Assembly: GCA_963931925.1 (NCBI GenBank) | Contig: OZ007570.1 | Span: 43,546,187-43,610,186 of the forward strand | DNA: 64,000 nt | Reading direction: 5' to 3' | Origin: Onchidella celtica | Lineage: Eukaryota > Mollusca > Gastropoda > Systellommatophora > Onchidiidae | Shown: in pieces, positions 1 to 13,569 of the stretch | Layout of the letters: each line of letters opens with the position of its first letter | Position numbering within the stretch: the first letter of the stretch is position 1 | Notes under the pieces: model-generated | What the model was told of the DNA's origin: nothing | The model's input: the letters and a program-made list of their open reading frames with translations, nothing else | Databases searched by the model: none | Made by a program: the position numbers and the translations under genes

Positions 1-414
1 GTCAGCTGAGGGTGGTCCCACTGAGTAGTTTCTGTTGCATGACTGAAAGGGACAATAAAAGCAGAAATGATAAACATTTAGCAAGCAATCTCTGTTGTTG
101 TTGTTGTCCCTTCAAAAGAAGAAAAAAAAACTGCTACCAACTATGACATAATCTATTAGCGCTCAGGCAGAGGGTAACATTTGTGTCATTTAATGGCCTA
201 TATAGCCCAATTATTTTAGCTCATAAATCTGTGGTAAGCATTGTCTGGCAGGTGACATTTTATCAACTGATCTTTTTTTTTTCTCAGCTCCATGCTGCTT
301 GTAGCTGGCTATAATAGACAACACACGAGACATCCTCCCTCAACAATGGTCAGAATCACGTCATTGTAGAATGCAAGGTTTTGCTGAAATGATCAGCAGA
401 TTTCTATTAGCTTT

Positions 415-560
415 GGCACACACTAGCCGACTATTTGGATGGTGACAGTGAGGTTTAGTAAGGCCACGCCCACCAGCCGACTAGTTGGATCTCATTGAAA
501 GTCAAGGTGGTGATGTCACTAGCTAATTAGTCGGCCTTTCAGAATTAGCTAGTGTGCGCC
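415..560. mobile_element. Small MITE-like element with 13-bp inverted ends
   Basis: GGCACACACTAGC (415-427) faces GCTAGTGTGCGCC (548-560), 12 of 13 paired. Inside, GCCGACTA occurs twice directly (429 and 477), each followed after two or three bases by TTGGAT, and TTAGTCGGC occurs once in reverse. No clear target duplication was found. Confidence 0.45.
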
Positions 561-3004
561 CTGGCTCATCGTTAATGTCGCCATGTTATACGATCTCTAC
601 ATACACACATACCGCAGTGTCATACATCACTCACAATGCACCACTACCAATTTCCTTTTGAATGGTATCAAACGACATTAAGATTTACTCTAAATCTCCC
701 TGCATGGATAAATTACATGTATCGTTAAGTGTCTCTTTCTTCCATCCAGTGGCAACCTACATAGGCCACTGCCTCAAACAGAAAATGCATAAGAAGACAG
801 ATCTTCAACCACAGAAAATGCTGCTCAGTGGCCATATTGACATGATTGCTAACTTAGCTTTCAGCATCAACAACAACAACAAATCCACACGGTTGAAAAT
901 AATGTAGGTTAAACATTTACATGTACAATACATCAATCTGTATTTTTGCTGAAACAAATTCTCTTTAGAATGCCCACCCATGAGGGCGGACCTGTTATGT
1001 AAATTGGTGCACAGGAAGGCCTTAATTGTGGCCGAAGTAGGCCTCGTGTATTTCAAATTCCGGTAATTGAAATAACCACTGTTGGTCTGCATGTGCTAAC
1101 TACACTCGATTTCATTTCAATACATTTTAAGGAGAACATCATCAATGGCAGCAAATGGTTACTGTATGTCTTTCTCACAATAAATCTTTAAAGACGACTG
1201 CCGTCCACTCTGCCGTTTGAACGGATAGAATTTGGACCAATTTTCATTAAGCCAATTGTTATAAAGATGTAAATGTAATGTGCAAAACAAACAAACGCAC
1301 AAACAAACAACAAGAAAACTTCAGGGCGGATATCAAAACCAGTCCTGTCCAATTCTACAGCAGGATTAAACATTTAAATATTTCCATTTGAAGGTCTGAG
1401 TTTGGTAGAACAACACTGTCAAGCATTTACCCGCTCACTGCAATCCCTATGCTTCTTTCCTGATGCTTTTCTTCCGCAGACCTAGTTTTTGCCTAACATT
1501 TCACAACAGAAGGACATAGATCTATACAAGGGACGGTTTCATTTAATACAATGAAAACTGCTCTACAACAATCTTTTATTTCACAACATAAACGCCGGGA
1601 GGTGGGGGATTACAGAATAACTATAAGTATCTCAAAACTTTATGAAAGAGAAACAAAATAACTGCATGAAAATACCCGTAAAAAGAATATCTTACAGACA
1701 GAATAATCGTATGTCTAGCTTCCGAATTACGTCACCTCTTTCATTTGATAAGGAGGGAGAGAAGACGGAAAGTGGGAAAAAAAAATAGAGAGGTGTATCA
1801 GATTTGTCCCAATACCACCAACGCTTAAGTTCTAAAATAAAAGAATAACAGCCATAATAACCACAACATCAGACTCAAACTCAAACCTTAACAAACCACA
1901 ACAGACAATCAAAAACAAAATAATGACTGACTGTCCAGTCGGTTGACATGACAAAATATTTCCTCATTAAGTAAATTCATGTCTACTTACTTATACTCAG
2001 ACACTGAGTTGACACACTGAATGTCAATCGCACTGTTTCATCGAGCTATTGATCCCGCGTTCATAAATGATGTGAACCAAATGGCTGTTATATATTCAAT
2101 ATTCAATAATTGATTCGTTGGCTATATCAGTTAATGCTACTGGGTGTATTTACATGAAATGGATGAGAAAAGGTGTATGACCGATTGTGGCACTGGCAGT
2201 AGAATTACATACAAGTAGGTTAGTTACTTGCATCACGAACTACACCTTATTCTCACACACACAGCTCTTACTCATGTGATACGTGTAAAAAAACACTTAC
2301 GCACCAACCATATGATGAGTATTCCAGTGAATTTTACATCATATTGTTAGACCTGTCTTTGAGGTACATGACAATGTATGCCTACTTCCTTAGTTTAGAG
2401 AAACGTACCACCGATTATTTAATTAACACCTCAAATTTCTTCACTAACCAATGGAACTTTTCCGCATTTCATATAGAGGGTAGGAAGAAAAAAAATATGG
2501 GGCAGGGTGGCGAGGGTGGAAGTGGGGTAACTACACAAGGAAGCAAAGGAACAGCAGAGTTCATCTCTTTCTCTGTTGCGACATGATTAAAATAATATTC
2601 TCTCTCTATCTCTCTCTTGAAAACCATAACACTTTTTCCTAGCTCTTCTTTGTCTAACATCGATCTTATACTTTTCAAACACAGCATGCAATGTGAAACC
2701 ATAATACATGTCGCGCATCTAATCATGAACTTCGACTTGAAATGGGTCCGTATTTTAATGTTTAAATTAGTGGCAATTCAGTTTTTTCTTAACTCACATC
2801 AACCTACTTAAAAGTGAAACGCCGTCGTTTCTTATTTAATAATCTGGTTTAATGACTGGTCAACAGAGATTTAACAAGTAACATAATTATCTTTTTAGCC
2901 TGCTCCACTGTCGTCCTAACCCTGGCACGGTGCACTGAAGTTGTGATGTCTACAACATGTCAGGTAATGGTGATATAGACCTGCTTCAGGGTTTTTTTGA
3001 GTTC

Positions 3005-3155
3005 GAGTTTGGACGAAACGCGTCGACACGATGACGGTCACACTGTGGTAGGACCAAGCAAGATGATAGACTGAATACAATTGCTCGCCTCGAATACAAC
3101 AGAACGACAGGTCAGCAGGAGACCGCACCAGAAGCGCCAATCGACCACCCGCCTG
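3005..3155 (+). repeat. Dispersed repeat of about 130 bp, copy 1 of 3
   Basis: It shares, in order, GAGTTTGGA, GTCGACACGAT, CACTGTG-TAGGA, AGCAAGA, ACAGAACGACAGG, CAGGAGACC and AGAAGCGCC with copies at 9021 and 30811, all in plus orientation. I do not recognise the family. Confidence 0.7.
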
Positions 3156-3848
3156 TTCATGGATGTAGCAGAGCGTTTCTTTTACGTATTGACACCAAAT
3201 CACCCCAATATGATCGAGACTTTCCAGGTACAATTAGAGCCACCTTTACTGACAGAAACTTTGGCTTACCGTACTTCTCTCTGAGTTCATTCTTGTTGAT
3301 CAGACTGTGGGCATCGTTTACTCTTTCACTGGCGATTTATACTTGGTGTTGGTGAAAACAACAACATTATCAACATCAACGACAACAACAACAACAATTC
3401 TCTATTTATTTTTTCCGACTCTGGTGTCGATAAACCCATACATCAACAGTAGCAAACGGTCTTAGGCTCCTACAGAGCGACCAATTCAACAACATACAAC
3501 ATCAAATTCTGACAACCATCCCTTGAGATGTTAGGTTGACAGATATTCAGTAACAGTCATTACTTCCCCAGAGTTACAGTTCGACCGACCCGCCATGGTG
3601 TTCCACCGTTTACACAGACAAAATATTGACTGATATTAGAGCACTTGAAGTAAAATCATGACTATCCTGCTTGACTTAAAATTGGAGTTGTTTAAGTCGT
3701 GGCAATTCAATGATTCCTTGACTCAAATACCAACTTCTTTAGGAAAACCGAAACACGACTTCGACGTCAGTTTGAATATTTTACAGTACAGAAGCATTAC
3801 AGCCCGTAAGTTTTGTATGTTTGTGCAGAAAGATATTTGTCAGTACGA

Positions 3849-3915
3849 GAGAGAAAAAGAGAGAGGGAGAGAGAAAGGGAGGGGGGAGAGGGAGGGAGAG
3901 AGGGAAAGGGGGGAG

Positions 3916-3990
<75 letters not shown>
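3849..3990 (+). repeat. (GA)n microsatellite
   Basis: Interrupted GA/GGGA from 3849, uninterrupted GA from about 3921 to 3987. The frames open through it are translations of the repeat only. Confidence 0.97.
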
Positions 3991-5744
3991 AGAGAGAAAA
4001 ATTCTTTGGTGTTTTGGTCGATGTAATAATGCAGTTGTTTAGAACCGTGATATCAGTGCAAATTCTGCCAGTGCCAGCGTGTAATTAGCCGGCTGTCTAC
4101 TCTGTCTATGCCCAGCAAACGATTTTTCAACGACGTCTAGTATATCTTCGCACTCCCGACCCGCATAAATAATCATAAGGGCAGTTAAAGGAAAGATCTC
4201 AGTGTACTATAGATCTTGTATAGACATATTCCTTGGCCATGCCACGAGGAAAAACTCAAGAGTTTGGGTTTGACTTTCATTCTGGGATGCCCATTTCCGT
4301 TGTCGGTACACCGGCGTGACAACCAAACCGTCATTCTTCGGTGAACTCCATAACCATTATTTCTCCAGTCCATGCTAAAACTGTCCCAGTGCTAGTTATT
4401 GATCAAATTTCTCATAAGACGTTTCTTTTTCAGACATATATTCTGTACTATCCTCAACAGCCTTCCGGACAATTTTCCTAGAATACGCCTAACTAAGGGG
4501 GGGGTTTAGGCATACTAAATCCGGAACGTCAGTTGCTGCCAACTAAATGTACACCCAAGAAATAATGGCAGAAGCTGACTGTGTCTGGCCGGGCCTAGTA
4601 TGATAATCCCGCATTTACTATGAAAATATAAGAAATTATGGTGAGCAGTTCTTGCCTGCTAGCAGCTGACTGTGCCGTTCTGGGGTTAGTATGATACAAA
4701 ATACATGTAATTAGAGTCATATAATAATAATAAAAACAACAAAAACAAGGAACTTTGTCTCACAGACAAAACTAGAATTCTGTCATTGACTGAACTGAAT
4801 ACCATCACAACTGTTATTGCTACACACAGACATCACGGGGACACAGGGCAGTTTGCTACATACTTACTTTATGTAATAAGGCACTTTGTTGACTGCGACT
4901 GCCCTCTCCCAAGGACTGTCAACAGAATCTGAAACAACAAACAAAGAAAAAAAGAATATCATCCCTTCAAATAACATCAATAACATCAAGAATTATGATG
5001 GTAACAGAGTCCACCAACCACATAATAATAAGCATACAGAACATCACAATCTCCCACTGCAGATATCATTTACACACATGATTGGCCAAGCATCTTGGAA
5101 TGGGATGGCTTGATCGAGTCATTCTTTTTTTCTTTTTTTCAAATTGGATCTGTTGATTATCAGTATCAAGATTCACTGAGAAGCACCAATGAAAAACCAA
5201 TAAAATCGCATACAAAGAAAAAAAAACGAACATAACAACGATTTGGCTGGAATTCGTCACCTCGGCTTTACAGCAGAACTAACTTGAAGCACAGCCGAGG
5301 TAAGAACTTCAGAGGAAAAACTATTTCGAATTTGTACAAACAAACAAACAACAACAATGCTTCCTTGTTTTTCAAGTGGCCAAGTAATCTCCACACCAAG
5401 TATGAAGACCTGAAAATTAAAGTGCAATTAGTGTGCTTATTTAGCAAAGTGCAAGATAGCAGATTTTGGAAAAATTTTTAAAAAAAAATTCAAATTTCCA
5501 ATCAACACCAGGTACTGGATTTCTGATCTACCTTATTACAATCATGTATTATTCTTTTTCTAACGGTTTTCCCTCTCAATCAATGACGGGTACAACAACG
5601 CACTGCTATTCTGAAGCTGAAACGCCATGGTTTTCTTGTTGATATTTTCCATTTCAGTTTTACTCTTTGCACAGTAAGTTTACTTTTTCTGTAAAGCACA
5701 GAGGTAACTGACGGCAGCCCACAGGCGGCTTGCACTTTTGCAAA

Positions 5745-5910
5745 ATTGTTGAAGTCTTTTATTGTTCGATTTAAATTTTTTTTTTTTCACTTAACAAAGG
5801 CGAAAGCCGAAAGTTTTGTGTATTTTCTGTCTTCTCTTTAGTTTGCTTTGTGTTGTTTGGGTTTTATTTCTCACGCAGGGTTTCGCAACATACAACCTTT
5901 TCTTTTTGCC
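5745..5910 (-). repeat. Dispersed repeat, same family as 50179-50424
   Basis: On the minus strand it has GGTTGTATGTTGCGAAACCC and TGCGTGAGAAATAAAACCCA, and on the plus strand AAAGGCGAAAGCCGAAAG, corresponding to arm and tip of the other copies, but more diverged. Confidence 0.5.
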
Positions 5911-6633
5911 CAATTTTGACTTTGCACTTTTGCAACATTTTAAGGAAACCTCTCGCTGCCACCCCGCATCCTCTTCTTTTTAAGACCTTAAACTGATTTT
6001 TTTTTTAACAGACATCATGTCATGAGCACCATCTACATAGATATGACTGGCGCACACATGACTGTGACTAATAACTGTCACTTACAATATCTTTTATAGG
6101 CACTAGATTTCCACTGTATAATGCTGTGAGTAACATTTTCATGACACAAGCCTTGTCTCTCTTTTCAATATAAAAACGAGAAATAATTACAGTTTTCAAG
6201 AGAGTTTGAGGAAATGCGTCTTTGTGATTCATCTTCTACTTCCCTCCGTGCTAAGAATTTATCCTAGTTTTGCCTGTTTCCGGAGGTGTTGATGTTACCA
6301 TGCCAAAAAACTAATAAGATACTGGAAACTTGAAAACCAGGCAATTTTTTATGCAGGACACCATGAGAAAATCATTAAGTCCCTGGCCTCCCCGTCTGCC
6401 GTTCAAAAAATCTATTAGGTTAGCCATTGGCTGAAAAGTGGTATGGAAATGTAGTGCTATTTCAGACACCCAAATCAGGAAAACTACAGATCTACTACGT
6501 TACCTTGTCTAAAGAAAATGAGTGAGAAAACTGCATGAAGTGACTAACCATTCGATACATCGAGCAAAACGGACATTAATGATGTCTTAAGTACACACGC
6601 GAACTAGCCACCTCACGTTCGCCAGTTCTACAA

Positions 6634-6803
6634 CAGTTGAACAGTGCGATTACTATTTCTTGCACTACAGTTGAATTGTACGACTACTATTTCTTGCACG
6701 ACAGTTGAATTGTGCGATTACCATTTCTTGCACTACAGTGGAATTGTGCGATTACTATTTCGTGCTCAACAGTTGAATTGTAGAATTAAAATTCCTGCAC
6801 TGT
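6634..6803 (+). repeat. 34-bp minisatellite, five units
   Basis: The anchor CAGT(T/G)GAA recurs at 6634, 6668, 6702, 6736 and 6770, an exact 34-bp period, with GCGATTACTATTTCTTGCAC in most units. Confidence 0.92.
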
Positions 6804-7322
6804 CTTCTCAGTTAAATAATGGTCAAGCAAGACTAGAACATGTGCAATGGCAGCAGAGCATAATAGGTTTTACCGATAGTGGTGGCTCACTTTGTAATGT
6901 CTAGACGCAGTTTTTACACAGATATGCTTTTCTCCTAGGCAGTCAAATTTGACAACTGAAACATCAGCTTCCTCTCCTCCTTTCCCCATTTCCTTGCCCT
7001 ATCTCTCACATAAAACCATATAAACACAATTCAAAATTCCTGTTTACTTCACATTCCCTGTAGTTTCACCAAGACCCACTATACCAAGACGGTGCAATCG
7101 ATCGTTAAATATAAAGGTAAAGAGTTCCACCGCGTGCATTGTCTGCTAGACTGACCCAGCGCGTATGGTGTGCCCAGTCATGGCTCGATTAGCAAAGATT
7201 TAATGGTGGCATGAAGTACGCAGTGATATTTTCTTTATGTCCTATTGGATGAGATGAGGTTAATACACTACCAAGACTACCAAGAACTGTACAATAGAGC
7301 ATCTATTCAAAGAATTAATTTT

Positions 7323-7668
7323 ATGATTAAAGCAAATAAATGAGTATAAACTGCAAACTTTGAATGGAGTTCCTACATACATTAAACCAAAGGGGAACTG
7401 TACCGGTACATCTTCTAATCTTATGAAAAAGTGTAGGGATAACCAGGGTAGCAGAACAAGAGGAATGAAGTAGGCAAAGAGACCAGATAGGCCATTATTT
7501 AAATGATTAAAGCAAATAAATGGGTATAAAACACAAACTTTGAATGAAGTTCTCACATACATCAGACCAGAGAGGAAATTCACATCTCCTAATTTTATGA
7601 AAAAGTGTAGAGATAACCAGGCTAGCAGAAAAAGGGTAATGAAGTAGGAAAAATGATTAGATGGGCGA
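7323..7668 (+). repeat. 180-bp tandem duplication
   Basis: ATGATTAAAGCAAATAAATG starts both copies (7323 and 7503); both continue with TTATGAAAAAGTGTAG, GATAACCAGG and AATGAAGTAGG. The reverse strand is open for 108 codons with the same peptide motif twice (LMYV...FKVC...FICFNH), a result of the duplication. Confidence 0.9.
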
Positions 7669-9020
7669 TATAAAAAATCAACAAAAACTCAACAAAATCC
7701 AGCCGCAGTATTCTGATGATAATGAACGTTGAAAAAGTGTTATTCATGTTGCAGCTTCTTCAGTTTTCCAACTTTCTTTCCTGAAATTTTCTGTTTAGGG
7801 GCACTATTTCTGATTGAATTTCTATTGCTTGAGGATTAATAAGGAAAAAGTAATAAAGAAAGAAAGAAACAACAACAACAAAACACTTCCTCAAAAAGAT
7901 ATTCGGGATGATCAAGTGGAAAAGTTCATTCACATAATTATTGATTGTACGTATGGGATTCCTTACCTTTGAGAAAGTTTATCAGTATTTGATCGATGAC
8001 ATTTTACGGCTTCCTCAAAGAAACCGAAAGTTGAATTAGCAGTTAGATTTTTACTACCCTCCCTCTTCACAAACACATAAACACACAGCTGATGATCTCC
8101 ATAGCACACATGCATTAGTTCAAACACAAAAATATTGGGACTGTAACTATGAGGAGTGCAAAGGCGTACGTCTGAAGTCCAATTTACTATAACAGACATA
8201 AACTTCAAGTAGGCAAACAGCTTTGCAAAGCGTTAATTTTGATTCTTCACAAAGGAGCACTGGTCTCCTCGATTAACGCGTACGACGAACCGCATGCCTG
8301 GGTTTACGACTGTACGCGCCGGACGATTTTTAGAAACTCCTGGCTCGGCGGACGGAAGTGCTTGAATTGCACCGTCTTGGTATAGTGGGTCTTGGGTTTC
8401 ACTGTCTGCCACCACAACATGGCACAAGTGAATGACTTCCACCTTACTCCCCACCAGTATTCCCCGTATTTTCCTCACGCGCTGATTCCCTCGCTCTCAA
8501 CTTCATCTTGGAGCGGTTTCTGTCTGTCCCACATCAAACCTGGACAGTGATCATTGCTGACCTCAAGTGCAGAAGAGACAAACACCAAAACGAAACAAAC
8601 AACCCCCCCCCCCCCGCCCCGCAAACACGATGTCAACCAAACACGACCCATGACACGTTCAGTGCTAACCCTGGAATGACTGCGTGACCACACAGGAATG
8701 GTCGTCACGTCATTAATTCCACATCCAATTTACACGTTCACACAAAAATCTTCTCACTGCTGGGCTTCCCTGTCACCTTTGCTCTGCCTCGATCTCTCCA
8801 TCTTACATCTAAGGACACCAATAATTACCGTCCCTCAACAAAGGAAAATTGACACTACGGCCATGACATTTCTACAACAACACACCGATAACAGTACTGG
8901 GAAAACACCAAGACTGACTTTGTCTCAACCCCTCGGTGTTCTCACACTTCGGCCTTTGTTGTTAACCTCACACAAAATAAACATGTCACAAAATGCAACT
9001 GCCACAACATCAAGACTACA

Positions 9021-9152
9021 GGTTTGAGTTTGGAGAAAGAATGTCGACACGACAATGATCACCTTGTGCTAGGAAGAAGCCAAGGCGATAGCCAGAATAG
9101 AACAGAATGACAGGGCAGGAGGAGACCCAAACAAAAGCGCCCACCAACCACC
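9021..9152 (+). repeat. Dispersed repeat of about 130 bp, copy 2 of 3
   Basis: Contains GAGTTTGGAGAAAGAATGTC, TGTGCTAGGAAGAAGCCAAG, AGAATGACAGGGCAGGAGGA and AAAGCGCCCACCAACCACCC. Confidence 0.7.
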
Positions 9153-9925
9153 CCCCTCAAGACCCACAGCAACACAGGCTAAAATGGTTACAACAAGCAT
9201 AACTACAATCATTCACTAACACAGTAAAATGTCACACCTCTGTCTACCTACCCAGCGCGCACAGCACAGCCGTAGAATCCACGATTATTGTCACTTTCGT
9301 CATGTTTCAACGTGAGAGTATCATTTCCGGTTATAGACATCACAGAGCCACTGGTTAACCATTCTCTTTAACTTTAACTCAGTTTTTACTTTCTAGGAGA
9401 CTGACTTCGCATACTTGTGTATATTATATCTAAACGACACAACCAGTAAATATCTATCATTAGCCTTACAGCAGCACGCCACACATTGTAATTATTTTCA
9501 TCTTAAGACAGCAGCATCCAAAATATTGATTCTCTCCTTCCGATAAAGCATTGCAACTGGTGGATGCTATCTTAGCATCCCAAGCTATGCACGGCAGCCC
9601 CCCCCCCCTTTTTTCCGGTAAAAGTGCCACAAAATTGAGTTGCCAAAAAATCCGCGTAAACAACTCAAAAGCAACTGCCTGAACTGAGCTGTGACAGATC
9701 AACTGATGCTACTGGTGCAGAGACAAGAAATTCACAGGAAATAACAAGAATGTTCACAACACTGCAGTTTTCACTGCCAGAGATAACCAGAACACAGGTA
9801 AACAAAATATCCTGCTGTCCCAACAGTGAAAAATCAGCAAACAGCAATGTTCTCCACAACCTGTTTTTAAAACTCCTACCCTTTCAGAAATTACGTTAAA
9901 AAATCGCTTAGCAAGGCTCCGACCC

Positions 9926-9945
9926 TCTCTCTCTCTCTCTCTCTC
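9926..9945 (+). repeat. (CT)n microsatellite
   Basis: About ten CT units followed by CACACACA. Confidence 0.9.
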
Positions 9946-10959
9946 ACACACACATACACCATCAGCAAATGAACTTTAAACAAAATTTTAGGTTCTACTA
10001 AAACTCCAAGCCATTCTAGTATAAAACGACATAACTGACAAACTGACTTTAGTTACAAATCTTCTGGGTTAATGAAGGCGTCATCCCACACACGGTTTTT
10101 CTCAGACACTTGTTTATCAGTCTGTAAAACTTAAGTCCCTCGGGACAGACAACTACTGTCTTGCGATTCCAAGACTTGCATACATTTAAAATCCGGCCAA
10201 CATATTTTTCCAAGATGAGGAGAGAACCCTAAGGGCGTTATTTCCAAACCAGCATTTGTTATTCTATTTTCACAAGAGAAGACAACACCGCAAACCAGCG
10301 TCGACGATTATTCTATTGAATAATATACAATACTTTACAACACAAATTCTTGCTGCTCTACATCTGTCCTTGTTTTCCTGATCTTTTTCCAAAGAACATG
10401 GAAGGAAACGGGCCAAGGCAAAAAACAGAAAAAAGTCCCGTATTTTTCAATACATTTCTGACTGAATTATATTTTATTTGAATGCCATAAATGACTAAAA
10501 AAAAAAAAAAAAGGAGGGGGGGGGGGGGAAGAGAGACTGTGAGGCTTTATGTGGCTATACGAGTATCCAGCCTCTACATGGCCTGTTGTTGAATTTTACT
10601 ATCTCTTTGTTATCGGCATCACCTCTCTCTTTCTCCCCCTCTCTCCTCCATTTTCACCCACCAACAGTGGGACCAGGAGGCAGACTTCTCTCGCCAAACA
10701 TAAACTTAGTTGCTATTTAGAGTGATTTGGTGAGTGGTCGACGCCATGGATAGCGGTAGCGCTGTTTTGTTTACTAACAACACTGATTACACTCACCACT
10801 GGTACCATAATCATCATTATCACTGATGGTTTTATTGGAGTTCGCAGAACTATGACAGTCACTGCAGATTGTGTTCAATGCAAGATTCATGTACCACTGG
10901 TGTGAACAGTACACTAGAAACCAGTGAACTGTACACTTTAAACCGATGCCCGTGGGTGC

Positions 10960-11280
10960 TGGGCGCTATTTAAACTGCATTTACAATGGCCATTGGTGAT
11001 CGTCCGCACCAAAGGAACTGAGTCCGCTGGAATCACAGAACTGTTAGTTAAGCTGGGTTTTCTGGTGTATGGAAACGTCAAAAACCCTCCAAGTAGTGAA
11101 ACAGAAACGTGGTTTTCAGGTGGACAGAAACGCCCTTTCCACACACAAGGAAATACATTTTTTTCCCCTAGATTTACTTGATGGATTTTTAACGCTTCCG
11201 AAGCCGCTCCGTACACATGAAAACACAGCTGTACACACATAATGCAGTGGCCGCTTTCCGAGTCCGCAGTGACAGAGCCA
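10960..11280. repeat. MITE-like block with repeated TTTTCA-n-GTGTACGGA-type motifs
   Basis: It contains variants of one motif in both orientations (GTGTATGGAAACG, TTTTCAGGTGGACAGAAACG, CCGTACACATGAAAACAC) and GAGTCCGC twice. Such subterminal motif clusters are seen in some hAT derivatives, but ends and target duplication are not clear. Confidence 0.3.
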
Positions 11281-12550
11281 TTATCCAGTTTTAGCCAACA
11301 TCATCACACAAAATGAAAAAAAAATGAAAACAAATCGGAAAAAATCCCATGAACTACACACACCAGACAAAGGCAGCTTAATGAATATCCGTCCTACAAA
11401 ATAGAGAGAATAAAAGAACAGGCATGAATGACTGAATGACAAAATGAGAAGCTTTAGATGTGACTGGCAGGGCGGGGAAAATAAACTTATCCGCATCCTG
11501 CAGATTGATGAGTCCTGAGTATTATGCGGGAGAGATGGGCGGAACGTTCACAGACAGAATGGAAAAAGAAAGAGATTGTGTGCCTGCAAGAGAATGCACG
11601 CAAGAGAATGAAAACAGAAAATGGGAAAAAGAAATCATGGGTTATTATGCCAACAGCGCCACTCAGTGCCCATCTCTGTCATACGGAAAAGAAAAAAAAA
11701 TGAAACAAAAAGCGAAACAGGAAATTCTCAATTTCCAAAGTTATCCCGGGGTCATAGCTGACTTTGGAGATCACAGCCAAAAAACAGAGACGTACATGTA
11801 CGTATCTATCTATCTGCTTAACTGGCGCCTGAATGACCATCAATGTTTCAATCCACCCAACATTTCCCAACTAGGGGTGCCAACAACGACAAATCTTTTC
11901 CCATAATGGAGGGTTTCACAATAGCTGAGTGGCCGTTCTTTGAATGTATTTTCGAACACTGCTTCAAACACTGCTTCATTTGTACTAGTTTTTGTGAAGT
12001 TTCTTCATGATTTGTTTATTACACGGGGCTTTGAAGCACACAACATTTACTGTTTTTATCACACTTTAACTTAAAGCCTATTTCATTGTCTGCCTATTCA
12101 ATTCCTACCTCTCGATTTCACGGCCCAGAAAATTAAGTTTCAACCGAGAAGAGTGGATGTCTCCACCGAAGCTGTATCTACGTCCTTTCATCTCATTGAA
12201 CTGATGCATATCAAGGCAAAAATGCCAAATGCAATCCTTTAAATGCACACTGTTAATTTCGTTTTGTGACAGTGAACGTCCTATATCCGAATATCGACCC
12301 AGATCTCTTTTGCCAACAGCAATTCATTCAGTTTCCCATCAACTGAAATCATTTGACAACGAACATCAATTCCACTTCGTCCCAAAACTCAATATGCCAG
12401 CATTCATTGAGAAGTAATTCACCGAAATCCCTTAAAGCGCACACACCCACTCGGTTCCACAAATATGATTTCCACAGAGAAATTTCTGAATTTTGCATCG
12501 AAATTTCAAATCATGAAATGCCCGTCAATTCAATGACATTTCTTAAAACG

Positions 12551-12795
12551 CTAGACTGGAGTTTTAAACACAGCGGCATGGATTTCTGGAAACGAGCCAT
12601 ATCCGCAGCTTCACACCAGTGAAATTTTGGATATCACGCCAGAACCAGAAACTAGACAGTCGAGAGACTACAATATCAACATCACACATTCCAATTTAAA
12701 ACCCTATATTGGAGTTTGTAACACACCAGCAGCAGGAATTCACTAAACGGGGCATATCCACAGCTCCACTCCCAATGAACATTAATTTGAAAATT
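12551..12795 (+). repeat. Diverged direct repeat, spacing about 155 bp
   Basis: Two parts resemble each other: TGGAGTTTTAAACACAGCGG ... GAGCCATATCCGCAGCT near 12557 and TGGAGTTTGTAACACACCAG ... GGGCATATCCACAGCT near 12712. Confidence 0.5.
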
Positions 12796-13178
12796 AAATC
12801 CAGTAACCGAATGTAGTACAGTGAGACTACAGAACACACCCCCAGAAGCTGACACAACCAGGAGAACACGTGAATCCTGATAGACTGAAGATGACAGCAC
12901 TGCCGACTATGACGGGGAGGGAAGGGGGGGGGATGAACAGCTTTGTCTCGTCTCCTCCCGCCACCAAATTTCCCTCCCCTTCCCCAGACATAAACTGCAA
13001 CAACAACGAATTGATCTCAAATTGATTCAATGGCGCTGCCGCTGCTGTCTGTTGCTGGCCAAGTGTGGTGGTACAGGCGAAGTGTGCCCTGTCATTACTA
13101 CTACTCACACCAAGGAAGCCACAGTAACGTGCGGGCCTAGTGGTCGGCCACCAGTTATAAGATGCAGGACAGGATTTT

Positions 13179-13569
13179 TAGGGCGGATGGCCCCGCTCCC
13201 ACGTATACAAAAAATATCAATTTGACTTTGTTGTGTCAACTGTTGAGTCAGGCATTGTTATCTACAGAAACTAAAGAGTACATAGCAGTGTAGCTATGTT
13301 CTTTGTAATATGTCTTACCCAACAAATTTACTTTGAATTTTGCTGGAATGTATTTACACGTACACATGTATTTACTTCAAATATACAACTCACTTAACCT
13401 TTCTATGCACATGTATATGTATAACTTGTCGGTTCCCGGCCCCCATTCCATGCAGTAAATGTATTTCAATGTGTAAATTTGGTGATTTGCCATGTATTTT
13501 AATTTGAAGGGTCGACCGAGCCCGAAGGGCCTCGCTCCCCCCCCCCCCCCACGTCTACATCCGGCCCTG
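13179..13569. mobile_element. Probable hAT-type MITE (391 bp)
   Basis: The left end is TAGGGCGGATGGCC; the right end in reverse is CAGGGCCGGATGTAGACG, followed by a G-rich run. CAGGGCCGGAT ends are common among animal hAT elements. Flanks AGGATTTT and AGATTAAT are only roughly alike. Confidence 0.5.

Noticed and set aside
11500-11545. Hammerhead-ribozyme-like TTGATGAGTCC
   Set aside because: The second conserved core (GAAAC) and supporting stems are missing.
11460-11906. 148-codon plus-strand frame
   Set aside because: No motif, charged low-complexity start, no splice context; treated as chance.
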